A DNA stretch of 64,000 bases from Candidatus Abyssobacteria bacterium SURF_17 (GTDB lineage Bacteria; Abyssobacteria; SURF-5): contig QZKI01000089.1 in NCBI GenBank assembly GCA_003598055.1, positions 34,853-98,852 of the forward strand, given 5' to 3'. This document shows, in pieces, positions 33,558-41,324 of this stretch (position 1 is its first letter; the number at the start of each line of letters is the position of its first letter). Both the position numbers and the translations under genes were made by a program. Under the pieces are notes generated by a model. It saw only the letters and a list, made by a program, of their open reading frames with translations. It made no database searches and had not been told where the DNA came from.

Positions 33558-34586
33558 ATGCGGGTTGCAGTGTATTACAATAATAGCGATGTTCGACTCG
33601 AAGAATTGCCGAAGCCGCAAATTGGGCAGGGTGAACTGCTTCTGCGCATCGAGGCGAGCGGCATCTGCGGCAGTGATGTGATGGAATGGTACCGCATCAA
33701 GAAGGCCCCGCTCGTGCTCGGCCATGAGATTGCAGGAGAGATCATCGAGGTCGGCAAGGATGTAAAGCGCTATAAAAAGGGCGACCGCGTTTCAGCTTCG
33801 CATCATGTTCCGTGCAACACGTGTCATTACTGCCTCACCGACCGGCACACCGTGTGCGACACGCTCCGGAGCACGAATTTCGACCCCGGCGGATTCGCCG
33901 AGTTCGTGCGGCTCCCTGCCATTAACGTTGACCGTGGCGTGTATCCACTTCCCAATGAAGTTTCTTACGAGGAAGGCACATTCATCGAGCCGGTTGCGTG
34001 CGTGCTTCGCGCGCAGCGAATCGCCCGCCTCAGGCCCGGCCAGAGCGTCCTTGTAGTTGGCAGCGGCATGACCGGTCTTTTGCAGATTTACCTTGCGCGC
34101 GCCTTCGGCGCGGGCCGTATCATGGCCACCGACATTTCTCAGTATCGGCTGGACACAGATCTGCGCTTCGGAGCCGAAGCCGTCATCCATGCCGGTGAGG
34201 ATGTTCCCGGGAAGGTACGCGAGCTGAACTGTGGCAGGCTGGCCGATGTCGTGTTCGTTTGCACCGGCGCAGTGAGCGCAATTCATCAGGCGCTCGATTC
34301 GGTCGAGCGTGGCGGCACGGTGCTCCTGTTTGCGCCTACTGACCCGGGGGTGAAAATTCCGCTTGATGTGACGGAGATGTTCTTTCGTAATGGCGTGACG
34401 CTCACATCATCGTATGCAGGCAGCCCGGCCGACCACATGACTGCGGTCGAGCTGCTGCGCTCCGGCACGCTGAACGTGCGCGACATGATTACGCATCGGC
34501 TCCCGCTCGCGGAAACCGGAAAGGGTTTCAAGCTCGTCGCCGACGCAAAGGAATCGATGAAGGTCATCATCGAGCCACAGAAATAG
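33558..34586 (+). CDS. Zinc-dependent medium-chain dehydrogenase (sorbitol/threonine dehydrogenase-like)
   Basis: A 342-residue NAD(P)-dependent alcohol dehydrogenase. Catalytic Zn ligands are in GICGSDVMEWY (Cys) and LGHEIAGEI (His-Glu). The structural Zn lobe is CNTCHYCLTDRHTVC. The Rossmann motif is VLVVGSGMTGLLQI, and DIS at its second strand end favours NAD(H). It probably oxidises a polyol or a sugar derivative. No ribosome site precedes its ATG because the promoter lies directly upstream, so it may be translated from a leaderless mRNA. An LsrF-like aldolase follows after a palindromic repeat. Confidence 0.9.
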   Translation: MRVAVYYNNSDVRLEELPKPQIGQGELLLRIEASGICGSDVMEWYRIKKAPLVLGHEIAGEIIEVGKDVKRYKKGDRVSASHHVPCNTCHYCLTDRHTVCDTLRSTNFDPGGFAEFVRLPAINVDRGVYPLPNEVSYEEGTFIEPVACVLRAQRIARLRPGQSVLVVGSGMTGLLQIYLARAFGAGRIMATDISQYRLDTDLRFGAEAVIHAGEDVPGKVRELNCGRLADVVFVCTGAVSAIHQALDSVERGGTVLLFAPTDPGVKIPLDVTEMFFRNGVTLTSSYAGSPADHMTAVELLRSGTLNVRDMITHRLPLAETGKGFKLVADAKESMKVIIEPQK

Positions 34587-34598
34587 ATACGAAATGGG

Positions 34599-34709
34599 TT
34601 CACCGCAAATGCGCGAAGAACGCAAAGAGCCCACGGAGGACAGAGCTTTGTTCCCAAAATTTTTCTTTGCGCGCTTTGCGCCTCGGGTCTGCTACCCTTT
34701 GCGGTTTAC
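34599..34709. repeat. ACCACAAAGG-type palindromic repeat, copy 4 (variant)
   Basis: A divergent, longer copy that starts TTCACCGCAAATGCGCGAAG and ends ACCCTTTGCGGTTTA. It begins 13 bp after the dehydrogenase stop codon. Confidence 0.65.
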
Positions 34710-34757
34710 AGTGGTATTTATTCTTAACCACTAACGGCAATTAAAGGAGGTTATGGT

Positions 34758-35558
34758 ATGGACTGGGGATTGCAGAATCGGCTTTCGCGCATCATCAAAC
34801 CCAAGACGGGCCGAACTGTCATGCTTGCGGTTGACCACGGCTATTTTCAGGGCCCGACGACGGGCTTGCAGCAGCCGGGCAAAACGATCAAGCCGCTGAT
34901 TCCGTATGCCGACTCGCTCATGCTCACGCGCGGTGTGCTGCGCAATTGCATCGACCCGGGAATCGACACGCCCATTGTGCTGCGCGTTTCCGGCGGCACG
35001 AGTGTCCTGAAGGAGCTCTCGAACGAAGGACTCATGACGTGCGTCGAGGAGGCGATTCGGCTGAATGTGGCGGCAATCACGCTCTCGATTTTCGTCGGCG
35101 GCGAATACGAGCGCCAGACCCTCCTTGCGCTGGGTCAGCTCGCGGACGAGGGCAACAAGTACGGCATTCCCGTGCTCGCCGTCACGGCGGTCGGCAGGGA
35201 AATGGCGCGCGATGCACGCTACCTCGGGTTGGCGTGCCGCATCGCAGCCGAGCTGGGCGCACATTTCGTGAAGACCTACTACTGTGACGATTTCGAGAAG
35301 GTCGTCGAGGGATGTCCGGTGCCTCTCGTGATAGCGGGCGGCAAGAAGCTTGCGGAGCGCGAAGCATTGCAGATGGCGTATAATGCCGTCAGTCGGGGCG
35401 CTTCGGGTGTGGACATGGGCCGCAACATCTTCCAGTCCGACAGTCCGGTCGGCATGATCAAGGCCGTACGCGCGATTGTGCAAAGAAATATGTCCGTGGA
35501 TGAGGCATACAAGATTTACGAGGACACGAAAACCAAGAAGGCTACCGCCCTCGCATAG
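34758..35558 (+). CDS. LsrF/class I aldolase-family protein
   Basis: A 266-residue TIM-barrel protein that resembles 3-hydroxy-5-phosphonooxypentane-2,4-dione thiolase (LsrF). The N-terminus MDWGLQNRLSRIIKPKTGR and the following VMLAVDHGYFQGPT are nearly diagnostic. Schiff-base Lys candidates are in HFVKTYYCDDF and IAGGKKLAER. LsrF ends AI-2 breakdown in enterics, but no other lsr genes are here. With a polyol-type dehydrogenase upstream it may instead act in sugar-phosphate catabolism. AAAGGAGG precedes the ATG. Confidence 0.85.
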   Translation: MDWGLQNRLSRIIKPKTGRTVMLAVDHGYFQGPTTGLQQPGKTIKPLIPYADSLMLTRGVLRNCIDPGIDTPIVLRVSGGTSVLKELSNEGLMTCVEEAIRLNVAAITLSIFVGGEYERQTLLALGQLADEGNKYGIPVLAVTAVGREMARDARYLGLACRIAAELGAHFVKTYYCDDFEKVVEGCPVPLVIAGGKKLAEREALQMAYNAVSRGASGVDMGRNIFQSDSPVGMIKAVRAIVQRNMSVDEAYKIYEDTKTKKATALA

Positions 35559-35610
35559 GGCTTCAATGCGTTGTTCGCCGCGTATTGCAAATCAGCGCAA
35601 GAGTGTGATT

Positions 35611-35670
35611 TGACCACAAAGGCGCGAAGACACGAAGAAGAAAAGAGATTCTTTGTGGCTTTGCGGTTCA
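35611..35670. repeat. ACCACAAAGG-type palindromic repeat, copy 5
   Basis: TGACCACAAAGGCGCGAAG at the left and TTTGTGGCTTTGCGGTTCA at the right. It lies in the convergent gap between the LsrF-like gene and mnmA, 53 bp after the former and 29 bp after the latter, so it could serve as a shared terminator. Confidence 0.75.
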
Positions 35671-35698
35671 ATTTATTCTTGGAAGTTGGAAAGAGGGC

Positions 35699-36793
35699 CT
35701 ATCGGACAGTTTGCCGGGCCAAAGAAATAATCCCGCCGCCGATAACGATATCGCCCTCGTAGAAGACAACTGACTGGCCTGGTGTGATGGCCCGTTGCGG
35801 CTGCTCGAAGCGCACGAGCACGCTGTCGTTCTCGTGTGGGACAATGGTGGCGGGGCTTTCTTCATGCTTGTAACGAATGCGCGCACGCACGCGGAGCGGC
35901 TCTTGCAGATTCTTGATGGCAATCCAATTCAGCTTCTCAGCGATGAGCTCGCTCGCCCACAGATGTTCTGACGTTCCTACCACGACAGCATTTTTCTCGA
36001 TGTTGACCCCGACTACGTAGAGCGGCTTCGGATGCGCGATTCCCAAACCGCGTCTTTGGCCGATAGTGTAGTTCGCGATGCCTGTATGGCTTCCGAGAAT
36101 CTCGCCGCCCACGTGAACAATCGGGCCCGGCCTGAGTTTTTCGGGCGCGACCTGCCCGAGCAGCTTGCGATAATCCCCCTCCAGCACGAAGCATATTTCC
36201 TGGCTTTCCGGTTTGTCGGCAATGGCAAGCCCGAGTTCCCTCGCCTTCTTGCGCACCTGTTCCTTCGTTATCTCGCCGAGCGGGAACAGAATGTGCGCGA
36301 GCTGGTTCTGGGTAAGCTGGTAGAGGAAATACGACTGCTCTTTGAGGGGGTCGCGCCCTTTGAGCAGCACATATCGTCCGGTTGTCTCTTCTCGTGAGAT
36401 GCGTGCGTAGTGTCCCGTTGCAACATACGAAGCGCCGAGCGCACGCGCGCGTCGGAGCATCAGGCGGAATTTTATCTCCGTATTGCAGACAATGCACGGG
36501 TTCGGTGTTCTTCCCATGAGATACGCGGCGCAGAAGGGCTCAATCACATAGCGACGGAAGGCTGCTTTGGCGTTGGAAACGTAGTGGGGAATCCGCAAAC
36601 GAGCGCACACGCGGCGGGCATCATCGGCATCGGAGGCTGAACAACATCGGCGCTTGAATTCGTCGGATGGTCCGGCATCATCCCATACCTTCATGGTGAT
36701 GCCGATTACTTCAAATCCTTGCTGCGACAGCAGAGCAGCGGCCGTCGAACTGTCGACGCCGCCGCTCATAAGCGCTAAAACTTTCGAAGGCAT
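35699..36793 (-). CDS. mnmA: tRNA-specific 2-thiouridylase
   Basis: Thiolates U34 of Lys, Glu and Gln tRNAs. The 364-residue protein has the PP-loop [17 protein letters not shown], the catalytic Cys in [11 protein letters not shown], and the second Cys in PESQEICFV. The C-terminal beta-barrel follows ([23 protein letters not shown]). Length is standard. It is transcribed after the bactofilin gene with a 33-bp gap and may be part of the same transcript. Confidence 0.97.
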   Translation of the reverse strand: MPSKVLALMSGGVDSSTAAALLSQQGFEVIGITMKVWDDAGPSDEFKRRCCSASDADDARRVCARLRIPHYVSNAKAAFRRYVIEPFCAAYLMGRTPNPCIVCNTEIKFRLMLRRARALGASYVATGHYARISREETTGRYVLLKGRDPLKEQSYFLYQLTQNQLAHILFPLGEITKEQVRKKARELGLAIADKPESQEICFVLEGDYRKLLGQVAPEKLRPGPIVHVGGEILGSHTGIANYTIGQRRGLGIAHPKPLYVVGVNIEKNAVVVGTSEHLWASELIAEKLNWIAIKNLQEPLRVRARIRYKHEESPATIVPHENDSVLVRFEQPQRAITPGQSVVFYEGDIVIGGGIISLARQTVR

Positions 36794-36826
36794 TGGGACG
36801 CAAGGCTCGCAGACAGGGCGGCAGAA

Positions 36827-37330
36827 TCAGGCCGCTCCGCCCCTACTGGCAGCGGCTAGCTCTTGCTCTTCGGCATGCCGCTCGACCTTCGGGAATTTCG
36901 CTTTCGCCGCGTCGGTCTGGCTCATGGTGCAGCGCCCTTCGAAGATGACGCCTTCGGCAACCACGAACTTTGCCGCCGCTGTGGTGACGTCGCCGTACAT
37001 GCGGCCGGTCGAAAGAATTTCGACCTTCTCGCGTCCGTTGACATTGCCGTGGACGGTTCCACCGATGATGATGTGGTTTGCGATTACACTTGCTTTGACG
37101 ACGCCTTTTTCTCCGACGATGACCGCGGCGTCGGCGCGCACATTGCCCTCCACATTGCCATCGATGCGGAGCGTGCCGCGCGAATGGATATCGCCTTTCA
37201 GCGTGGAACCGGGACCAACCACCGTGTCAACCTTGCTCGTGTCGACCATCTCTTGCGGACCCCTACTTTTGAACACTGGTTTCTCTTCAATAATGGACTC
37301 GTCGTTTTTCTTCCCAAAAAAACCCATCAT
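36827..37330 (-). CDS. Bactofilin (polymer-forming cytoskeletal protein)
   Basis: A 167-residue bactofilin. The central right-handed beta-helix domain is seen as regularly spaced GTLRIDGNVEGNVRAD, AAVIVGEKGVVKASVIA and GTVHGNVNGREKVEILSTG repeats. Flexible, charged tails flank it. Bactofilins self-assemble without nucleotides and often position cell-wall hydrolases. The M23 peptidase gene lies directly upstream on the same strand, the classical pairing. Start is ATGATG at 37330/37327 after GAAGGA. A 72-bp palindromic element separates it from the peptidase gene. Confidence 0.93.
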   Translation of the reverse strand: MMGFFGKKNDESIIEEKPVFKSRGPQEMVDTSKVDTVVGPGSTLKGDIHSRGTLRIDGNVEGNVRADAAVIVGEKGVVKASVIANHIIIGGTVHGNVNGREKVEILSTGRMYGDVTTAAAKFVVAEGVIFEGRCTMSQTDAAKAKFPKVERHAEEQELAAASRGGAA

Positions 37331-37476
37331 TCCTTCTCGTGTTGTACCCTTTCGGAGGGTCTCCTCGTTTGCTCCCGGCGGGCGCCCTCGATGCGCCTTG
37401 CAACCTTACCCGCCCTTGTCAGGTCTGCCCATGTCCATTTCTTTCACAAACGGCCCCGACGTAACGGAACCGATGC

Positions 37477-37548
37477 GGGACACAGCCCTATCTCTCACTC
37501 TCAATTTTATTAGTCATGTTTTGCGCGGGGGAAATAGGGCTCTGTCCC
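37477..37548. repeat. Short palindromic element, GGGACAnAGCCCTAT type
   Basis: Arms GGGACACAGCCCTAT (37477-37491) and ATAGGGCTCTGTCCC (37534-37548) pair in 14 of 15 positions. The right arm shares ATAGGGCTCTG with the element at 40299-40446. Confidence 0.7.
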
Positions 37549-37566
37549 CATGTCCAGGTGCGGAGA

Positions 37567-38481
37567 TTATTCCACCAAATACTTCTGCGGATTGACGAGC
37601 CTTCCGTTCGCGTGAACCTCGTAATGCAGATGCGGGCCCGTGCTCCGCCCGCTGCTTCCGACATGTGCCAACAGGTCTCCGCGCTTTACTGCGTCCCCTT
37701 TCTTTACAAACAGGGTGTTATTATGGCCGTAGGTCGTCTGGTATCCGTATCCGTGCTCGATAATGACCGCCCTGCCCAGTCCCTCCTGCCATCCCGCGAA
37801 TAGTACAGTGCCGTCGGCAGGCGCTATCACGGGGGTCCCGCGCGGAGCCACTATGTCACAGCCTTCATGAAAGCTTTCCCTGCCGCTTATGGGGTCTTTA
37901 CGGTAGCCGAATCCGGACGAAATCCATGCATCCTGTGAGGCAACGGGACAAAGGGAGGGAATGCTTGCCAACCGGGCGCTTTGTCGTTCGAAGGCGTCCA
38001 GAATCTCTGCAAAACTATCTTTGAGCTCGAGCGAGCCATTGAGCAGATCTTGCACGCTGCGTTGAACGGCGGGCTCCAGATAAGACCCGTCCGAAGGTAT
38101 GTAGGGGACATCGCCTGACAACCGCTCTCCAAAAGGCCCACCCTGTCCACCTGCGGCTGGGTCCGACTTCGACCGCTCACGGGGCCTCAGACCAGCGATC
38201 GTGCGAAGCTTATCCTCAAGCTCCTCGAGGACAGAAAACTCCTTATTGAGTTGTAAGATCTCGGCGTCGCGGGCGCTTATTTCCGCCTCTAATTGCAGGA
38301 CGCGCGATAGCTTATCCTGCTTCCATTTGTAGCCCGCATAGAGGGTGACTATAATGGTGAGAATAAACAAAGACGCAGCCACGATGGCCGCAGTCCGAAG
38401 AGTCCGCACGGATACATCGAGGTTATAAACCTTTCGCCCCGGCGAGTTGGGGACAATCATCAAACTCCACTTTTTCTGCAT
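37567..38481 (-). CDS. M23 family metallopeptidase (cell-wall endopeptidase), membrane anchored
   Basis: A 304-residue LytM-type peptidase. One N-terminal membrane helix (about 31-50) is followed by a coiled coil (LSRVLQLEAEISARDAEILQ, NKEFSVLEELEDKLRT) and a C-terminal M23 domain (about 180-300). Zn ligands are in SFHEGCDIVAP (His, Asp) and GPHLHYEVHANG (His-x-His). The GYGYQTTYGHNNTL block is typical. It should cut peptide cross-links in peptidoglycan. The bactofilin gene follows on the same strand, which suggests a shape-determining pair. Confidence 0.94.
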   Translation of the reverse strand: MQKKWSLMIVPNSPGRKVYNLDVSVRTLRTAAIVAASLFILTIIVTLYAGYKWKQDKLSRVLQLEAEISARDAEILQLNKEFSVLEELEDKLRTIAGLRPRERSKSDPAAGGQGGPFGERLSGDVPYIPSDGSYLEPAVQRSVQDLLNGSLELKDSFAEILDAFERQSARLASIPSLCPVASQDAWISSGFGYRKDPISGRESFHEGCDIVAPRGTPVIAPADGTVLFAGWQEGLGRAVIIEHGYGYQTTYGHNNTLFVKKGDAVKRGDLLAHVGSSGRSTGPHLHYEVHANGRLVNPQKYLVE

Positions 38482-38874
38482 CTCGGCCCCTGCAGATTTA
38501 TTAGTCTTATTCCCCTGCTGCTTCGATCACCTCATTACAACTGTCAGCACAACTGCGCCTTCTCTGAGAGGCACACACATCAGCCTCTCGTCGGGCGTAT
38601 TCTAGCATACCCACTTCTTGTAGTCAAGCAATTTTTTCCGCCATTTATGCCCTAGATATTGTGATAAAGAAGGCCTTCCAAGCAACCTATGGTACCGCGA
38701 AGTACTTCCTGCACTTTCTTGCCGGGCGAAATATTGTAAGTCTCCTTGGTCAAATTGCGGAATAATAATGAGAGAATCTGCAATTTTCGCCTTTCGCGCC
38801 CATTCTTGTCGTTTATTGAAATTTCATTCGCAAATCGGGTGACCCATTTAACCAGCCGCTATAAGGGCAACTCG

Positions 38875-38972
38875 GTGCAGGGCGCGCTCTACAAAACGGC
38901 CACGACCGGGTCTCCGCCTCCGTGCAACAGTTCTTTCCTTAAGGCCGCACAGACCTGCGCCCCTACCTGCAC
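38875..38972. other. Nested inverted repeats, candidate structured RNA
   Basis: Outer arms GTGCAGG (38875-38881) and CCTGCAC (38966-38972), inner arms CGGCC (38897-38901) and GGCCG (38943-38947), with GCGC pairs between. The arrangement would fold as a long stem with an internal loop on either strand. No known RNA family was recognised by eye. Confidence 0.4.
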
Positions 38973-39107
38973 TCGTGAGAGGCGTCGCCGAGATTACGAG
39001 GGTTGAGATATGATATCAACTTCCGAACCGGTCGGCAAGCGGGAATCCGTCTTCGGTCAGATGATCAACCCGGACAACACGCGTTCCCATTCTGCCAAAG
39101 CGTTCCG

Positions 39108-39137
39108 TTGACAAGGTTTTTCGAGCGGTGCTATAAT
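39108..39137 (+). promoter_or_regulatory. Perfect-hexamer sigma-70 promoter with long leader
   Basis: TTGACA (39108-39113), 18-bp spacer, TATAAT (39132-39137). The next start codon on this strand is at 39404, so the leader would be about 260 bases. It includes a 9-bp hairpin TGTTCGCCC / GGGCGAACA (39286-39318) and a second hairpin at about 39323-39354. Confidence 0.8.
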
Positions 39138-39403
39138 TCGACACGTTGTTGGACAAGTTGTTGCACGAACGAGGTGAACCCGGCTGCATGGGGTTTGAGG
39201 CCACTCTTTCGGGGTCACTCGTTAACCTATTACAGTGAAACGGTTGCAGATGTGACGCCGGACGGTACGTGTAGGGTGACTTTTGTGTTCGCCCGAAGCT
39301 TAAACAGGGGGGCGAACATCGCGCTCCTCGCGGGGTCCCTACAAACGAGGGAGCTCTCAATCCATAATCCAATGCTCGAATTGAGCGTAAAGGGGCTTGT
39401 TTC

Positions 39404-40279
39404 ATGATTGAGGTAACACGCGGGGTTTATTGCGAGACTGAGTGGGAGGGAGCGAACGTAAGCGCGGTCACTACGGGCGAGGGTATTGTCCTCATCGACA
39501 GCCCAATGCTCCCGCGTGACGCGCGCGTGTGGAAACAGGAACTGCTCCGTGTTTCCGACGAGCCGATCACCTTTCTTATAAACACCGATTATCATTTCGA
39601 TCACATGATGACCGATTGCCTCTTGTGCGACCGCGTCATTGCCCATTTGCTCGCCGAGCCTGCGTTTGCAGCCCAGGATGCCGAGGTGTTCGAGCAGATG
39701 GTGAGCGTTTTCTTTCCTCAGATAGACCCGCAATTGAAGGCTGAAGTGCGAGAACTTCAGCCGGTCTCGCCGTTTATCTCGTTCGCCGAGAGGCTGGCAC
39801 TCAATATGGGCTCGCGCAGGATGGAAATCATCCATATGGGAGGACACACGCCTGCGACCTCTGTCGTTCACCTGCCTGAGGATGGCATACTATTTACAGG
39901 AGATGTGCACGTGCATGAACGGCACCCGTTTCCGGGCGACGGCAACCTCCTCCAATGGATAGATGCGCTTGGACGCATCGAGCGAATGGAAGCGGAGAGG
40001 ATCGTTCCGGGTCATGGCAACGTGTGTGATATGAAGTCAGTCGCGCGCCTGCGACGATATTTCGAGGAAATGAAGGAACGCGTGAGCGATTTGACCGCGA
40101 AGGGATGTGACCGCGAGGAAGTCGAGAACCGCGTCGATATGTTCTCGTATTTCCCCGTGGACGCCGGCAAGGAAGCACGCACGCAGAGTTTCATCAGGCT
40201 GGGTGTCGGAAGGATGTTCAGCCAATTGGCAGAATCACAGGGGGGACAGGCAGTTTCCCCGGGCGCAGATTCTAATTGA
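39404..40279 (+). CDS. Metallo-beta-lactamase-fold hydrolase
   Basis: A 291-residue MBL-fold protein. The metal-binding motif reads NTDYHFDHMM (H-x-D-H pattern with the first His replaced by Tyr), a further His is in HMGGHTPATS, and the bridging Asp in LFTGDVHVHE; PGHGN supplies the last His. AAAGGGG lies 8 bp before the ATG. It resembles glyoxalase II-like or quinoprotein-type hydrolases. The substrate is unknown. It appears to be transcribed alone from the strong promoter 266 bp upstream. Confidence 0.88.
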   Translation: MIEVTRGVYCETEWEGANVSAVTTGEGIVLIDSPMLPRDARVWKQELLRVSDEPITFLINTDYHFDHMMTDCLLCDRVIAHLLAEPAFAAQDAEVFEQMVSVFFPQIDPQLKAEVRELQPVSPFISFAERLALNMGSRRMEIIHMGGHTPATSVVHLPEDGILFTGDVHVHERHPFPGDGNLLQWIDALGRIERMEAERIVPGHGNVCDMKSVARLRRYFEEMKERVSDLTAKGCDREEVENRVDMFSYFPVDAGKEARTQSFIRLGVGRMFSQLAESQGGQAVSPGADSN

Positions 40280-40298
40280 CGCGAGTGGGAGGGGAATA

Positions 40299-40446
40299 GG
40301 GCTCTGCGAATCTGTCTTACGATTGTCACGGTGACTTCGGTCTTTCTCGGTGCAAATGTACTAGCATAACGTTCTTAGTCTCTTTGATCTCATGTAGGGT
40401 CGAATGAATTCGACCCTACAAAACCGGCAGACAGATTCTCTGACCC
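40299..40446. repeat. MITE-like palindromic element, GAATCTGTC-ended, copy 1
   Basis: Left end AGGGCTCTGCGAATCTGTC and right end GACAGATTCTCTGACCCC are imperfect inverted repeats. Inside is a near-perfect palindrome TGTAGGGTCGAAT / ATTCGACCCTACA (40393-40420). A related element is at 54551-54698. Confidence 0.72.
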
Positions 40447-40470
40447 CGTCCCTGATTGCGAGACGGTTTC

Positions 40471-40935
40471 ATGAAGGATGATTCTCCGATACATATTCTC
40501 TGGGTGCCCACGATAGTGGCCGCCGCGGTGGTGTACATCGTCAGTTGGATAGACTTGATTCCCGGCGTCGGTGTTGGCTGGCTTGACGACCTCGCCGTGC
40601 TCATAGCGCTCATATGGTTTTTTACAAGCTGGCTCCCAAAGAATAAGCATCGAATCTACTGGTTCCATCATCGGTACGAGTCGGGCGCGCAGAAGGAGGA
40701 CGAATCGTCCGGAGTCGGACAGGAGAGGAGCGATGCTCCGAATTTCGACCCATTCGAGGTACTCAATATCCGGCGCGGAGCGTCGTCGAGCGAAATCAAA
40801 CGTGCCTACCGGGAGATGCTCGCCCAATATCATCCCGACAAGGTTGCGCATCTAGGAAAGGAATTTCAAGAGCTGGCGCACGAAAAAATGATTGACATCA
40901 ACAAAGCGTATGAAGCCTTGTGCGGAAAGGGGTAA
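40471..40935 (+). CDS. Membrane protein with DUF1232-like region and C-terminal J domain
   Basis: A 154-residue protein. Residues about 5-55 hold hydrophobic spans reading VVYIVSWIDLIPGVGVGWLDD, which resembles the YkvA/DUF1232 motif. The C-terminal 65 residues are a J domain (FDPFEVLNIRRGASSSEIKRA) with the HPD tripeptide in QYHPDKVAH. J domains recruit Hsp70 (DnaK), so this may bring DnaK to the membrane. The ATG at 40471 follows directly on a palindromic element, and no good ribosome site is visible. The next gene begins 4 bp after its stop. Confidence 0.87.
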   Translation: MKDDSPIHILWVPTIVAAAVVYIVSWIDLIPGVGVGWLDDLAVLIALIWFFTSWLPKNKHRIYWFHHRYESGAQKEDESSGVGQERSDAPNFDPFEVLNIRRGASSSEIKRAYREMLAQYHPDKVAHLGKEFQELAHEKMIDINKAYEALCGKG

Positions 40936-40939
40936 ACCA

Positions 40940-41290
40940 GTGCCTTTTTGCCCGAATTGCAGGAGCGAGTATGAGGTCGGGGTGGAGCGGTGTCAGGATT
41001 GCGAGTCTCCGCTCGTGGATGAGCTTCCGCCGGAGGACGAGCCGGGAGTTGAGGACGAAGTGCCGTTCGTCGTGGTGTACGAAGCCTCAGGTGACAAGGA
41101 AGCCCTCATCGTAAAGGGCGTGCTGGAGAGTGAGGCCATCGAGTGCTCGCTCAGCTCCGATGTCCCTCACACGGTGGTCCCATTGAATATTAATGGGCTC
41201 GGCGCCGTCAGAATATCGGTACTAGAGAAAGACGCCGAGCGCGCGAAAGAAATAATCGAGGCCTATAAGACCGAGACCGCCGAGGAGTAA
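40940..41290 (+). CDS. Zinc-ribbon plus DUF2007-domain protein
   Basis: A 116-residue protein. The N-terminus is a zinc ribbon (PFCPNCRSEYEVGVERCQDC). A ferredoxin-like DUF2007 domain follows (VVVYEASGDKEALIVKGVLE to AVRISVLEKDAERAKEII), a putative signal-transducing or protein-binding fold. The GTG at 40940 has AAAGGGG 7 bp upstream and lies 4 bp after the J-domain stop, so both are co-translated. The function is unknown; quality control or stress linked to the J protein is possible. Confidence 0.82.
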   Translation: MPFCPNCRSEYEVGVERCQDCESPLVDELPPEDEPGVEDEVPFVVVYEASGDKEALIVKGVLESEAIECSLSSDVPHTVVPLNINGLGAVRISVLEKDAERAKEIIEAYKTETAEE

Positions 41291-41324
41291 TGGTCGGCGT
41301 GAAATTACGTGCTGGTGGTTGAAA

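Larger units (their letters stand above)
38482..39403. other. 922-bp gene-free region between the M23 peptidase and MBL hydrolase genes
   Basis: No supported coding frame. It contains a GC-rich nested inverted-repeat block (38875-38972), a perfect-hexamer promoter (39108-39137) and a structured approximately 260-base leader before the MBL gene. These are listed separately. Confidence 0.65.

Noticed and set aside
39003..39407. 134-codon plus-strand open frame before the MBL hydrolase gene
   Set aside because: It crosses the promoter at 39108-39137, lacks a ribosome site and shows no domain. The region is better read as promoter and leader.
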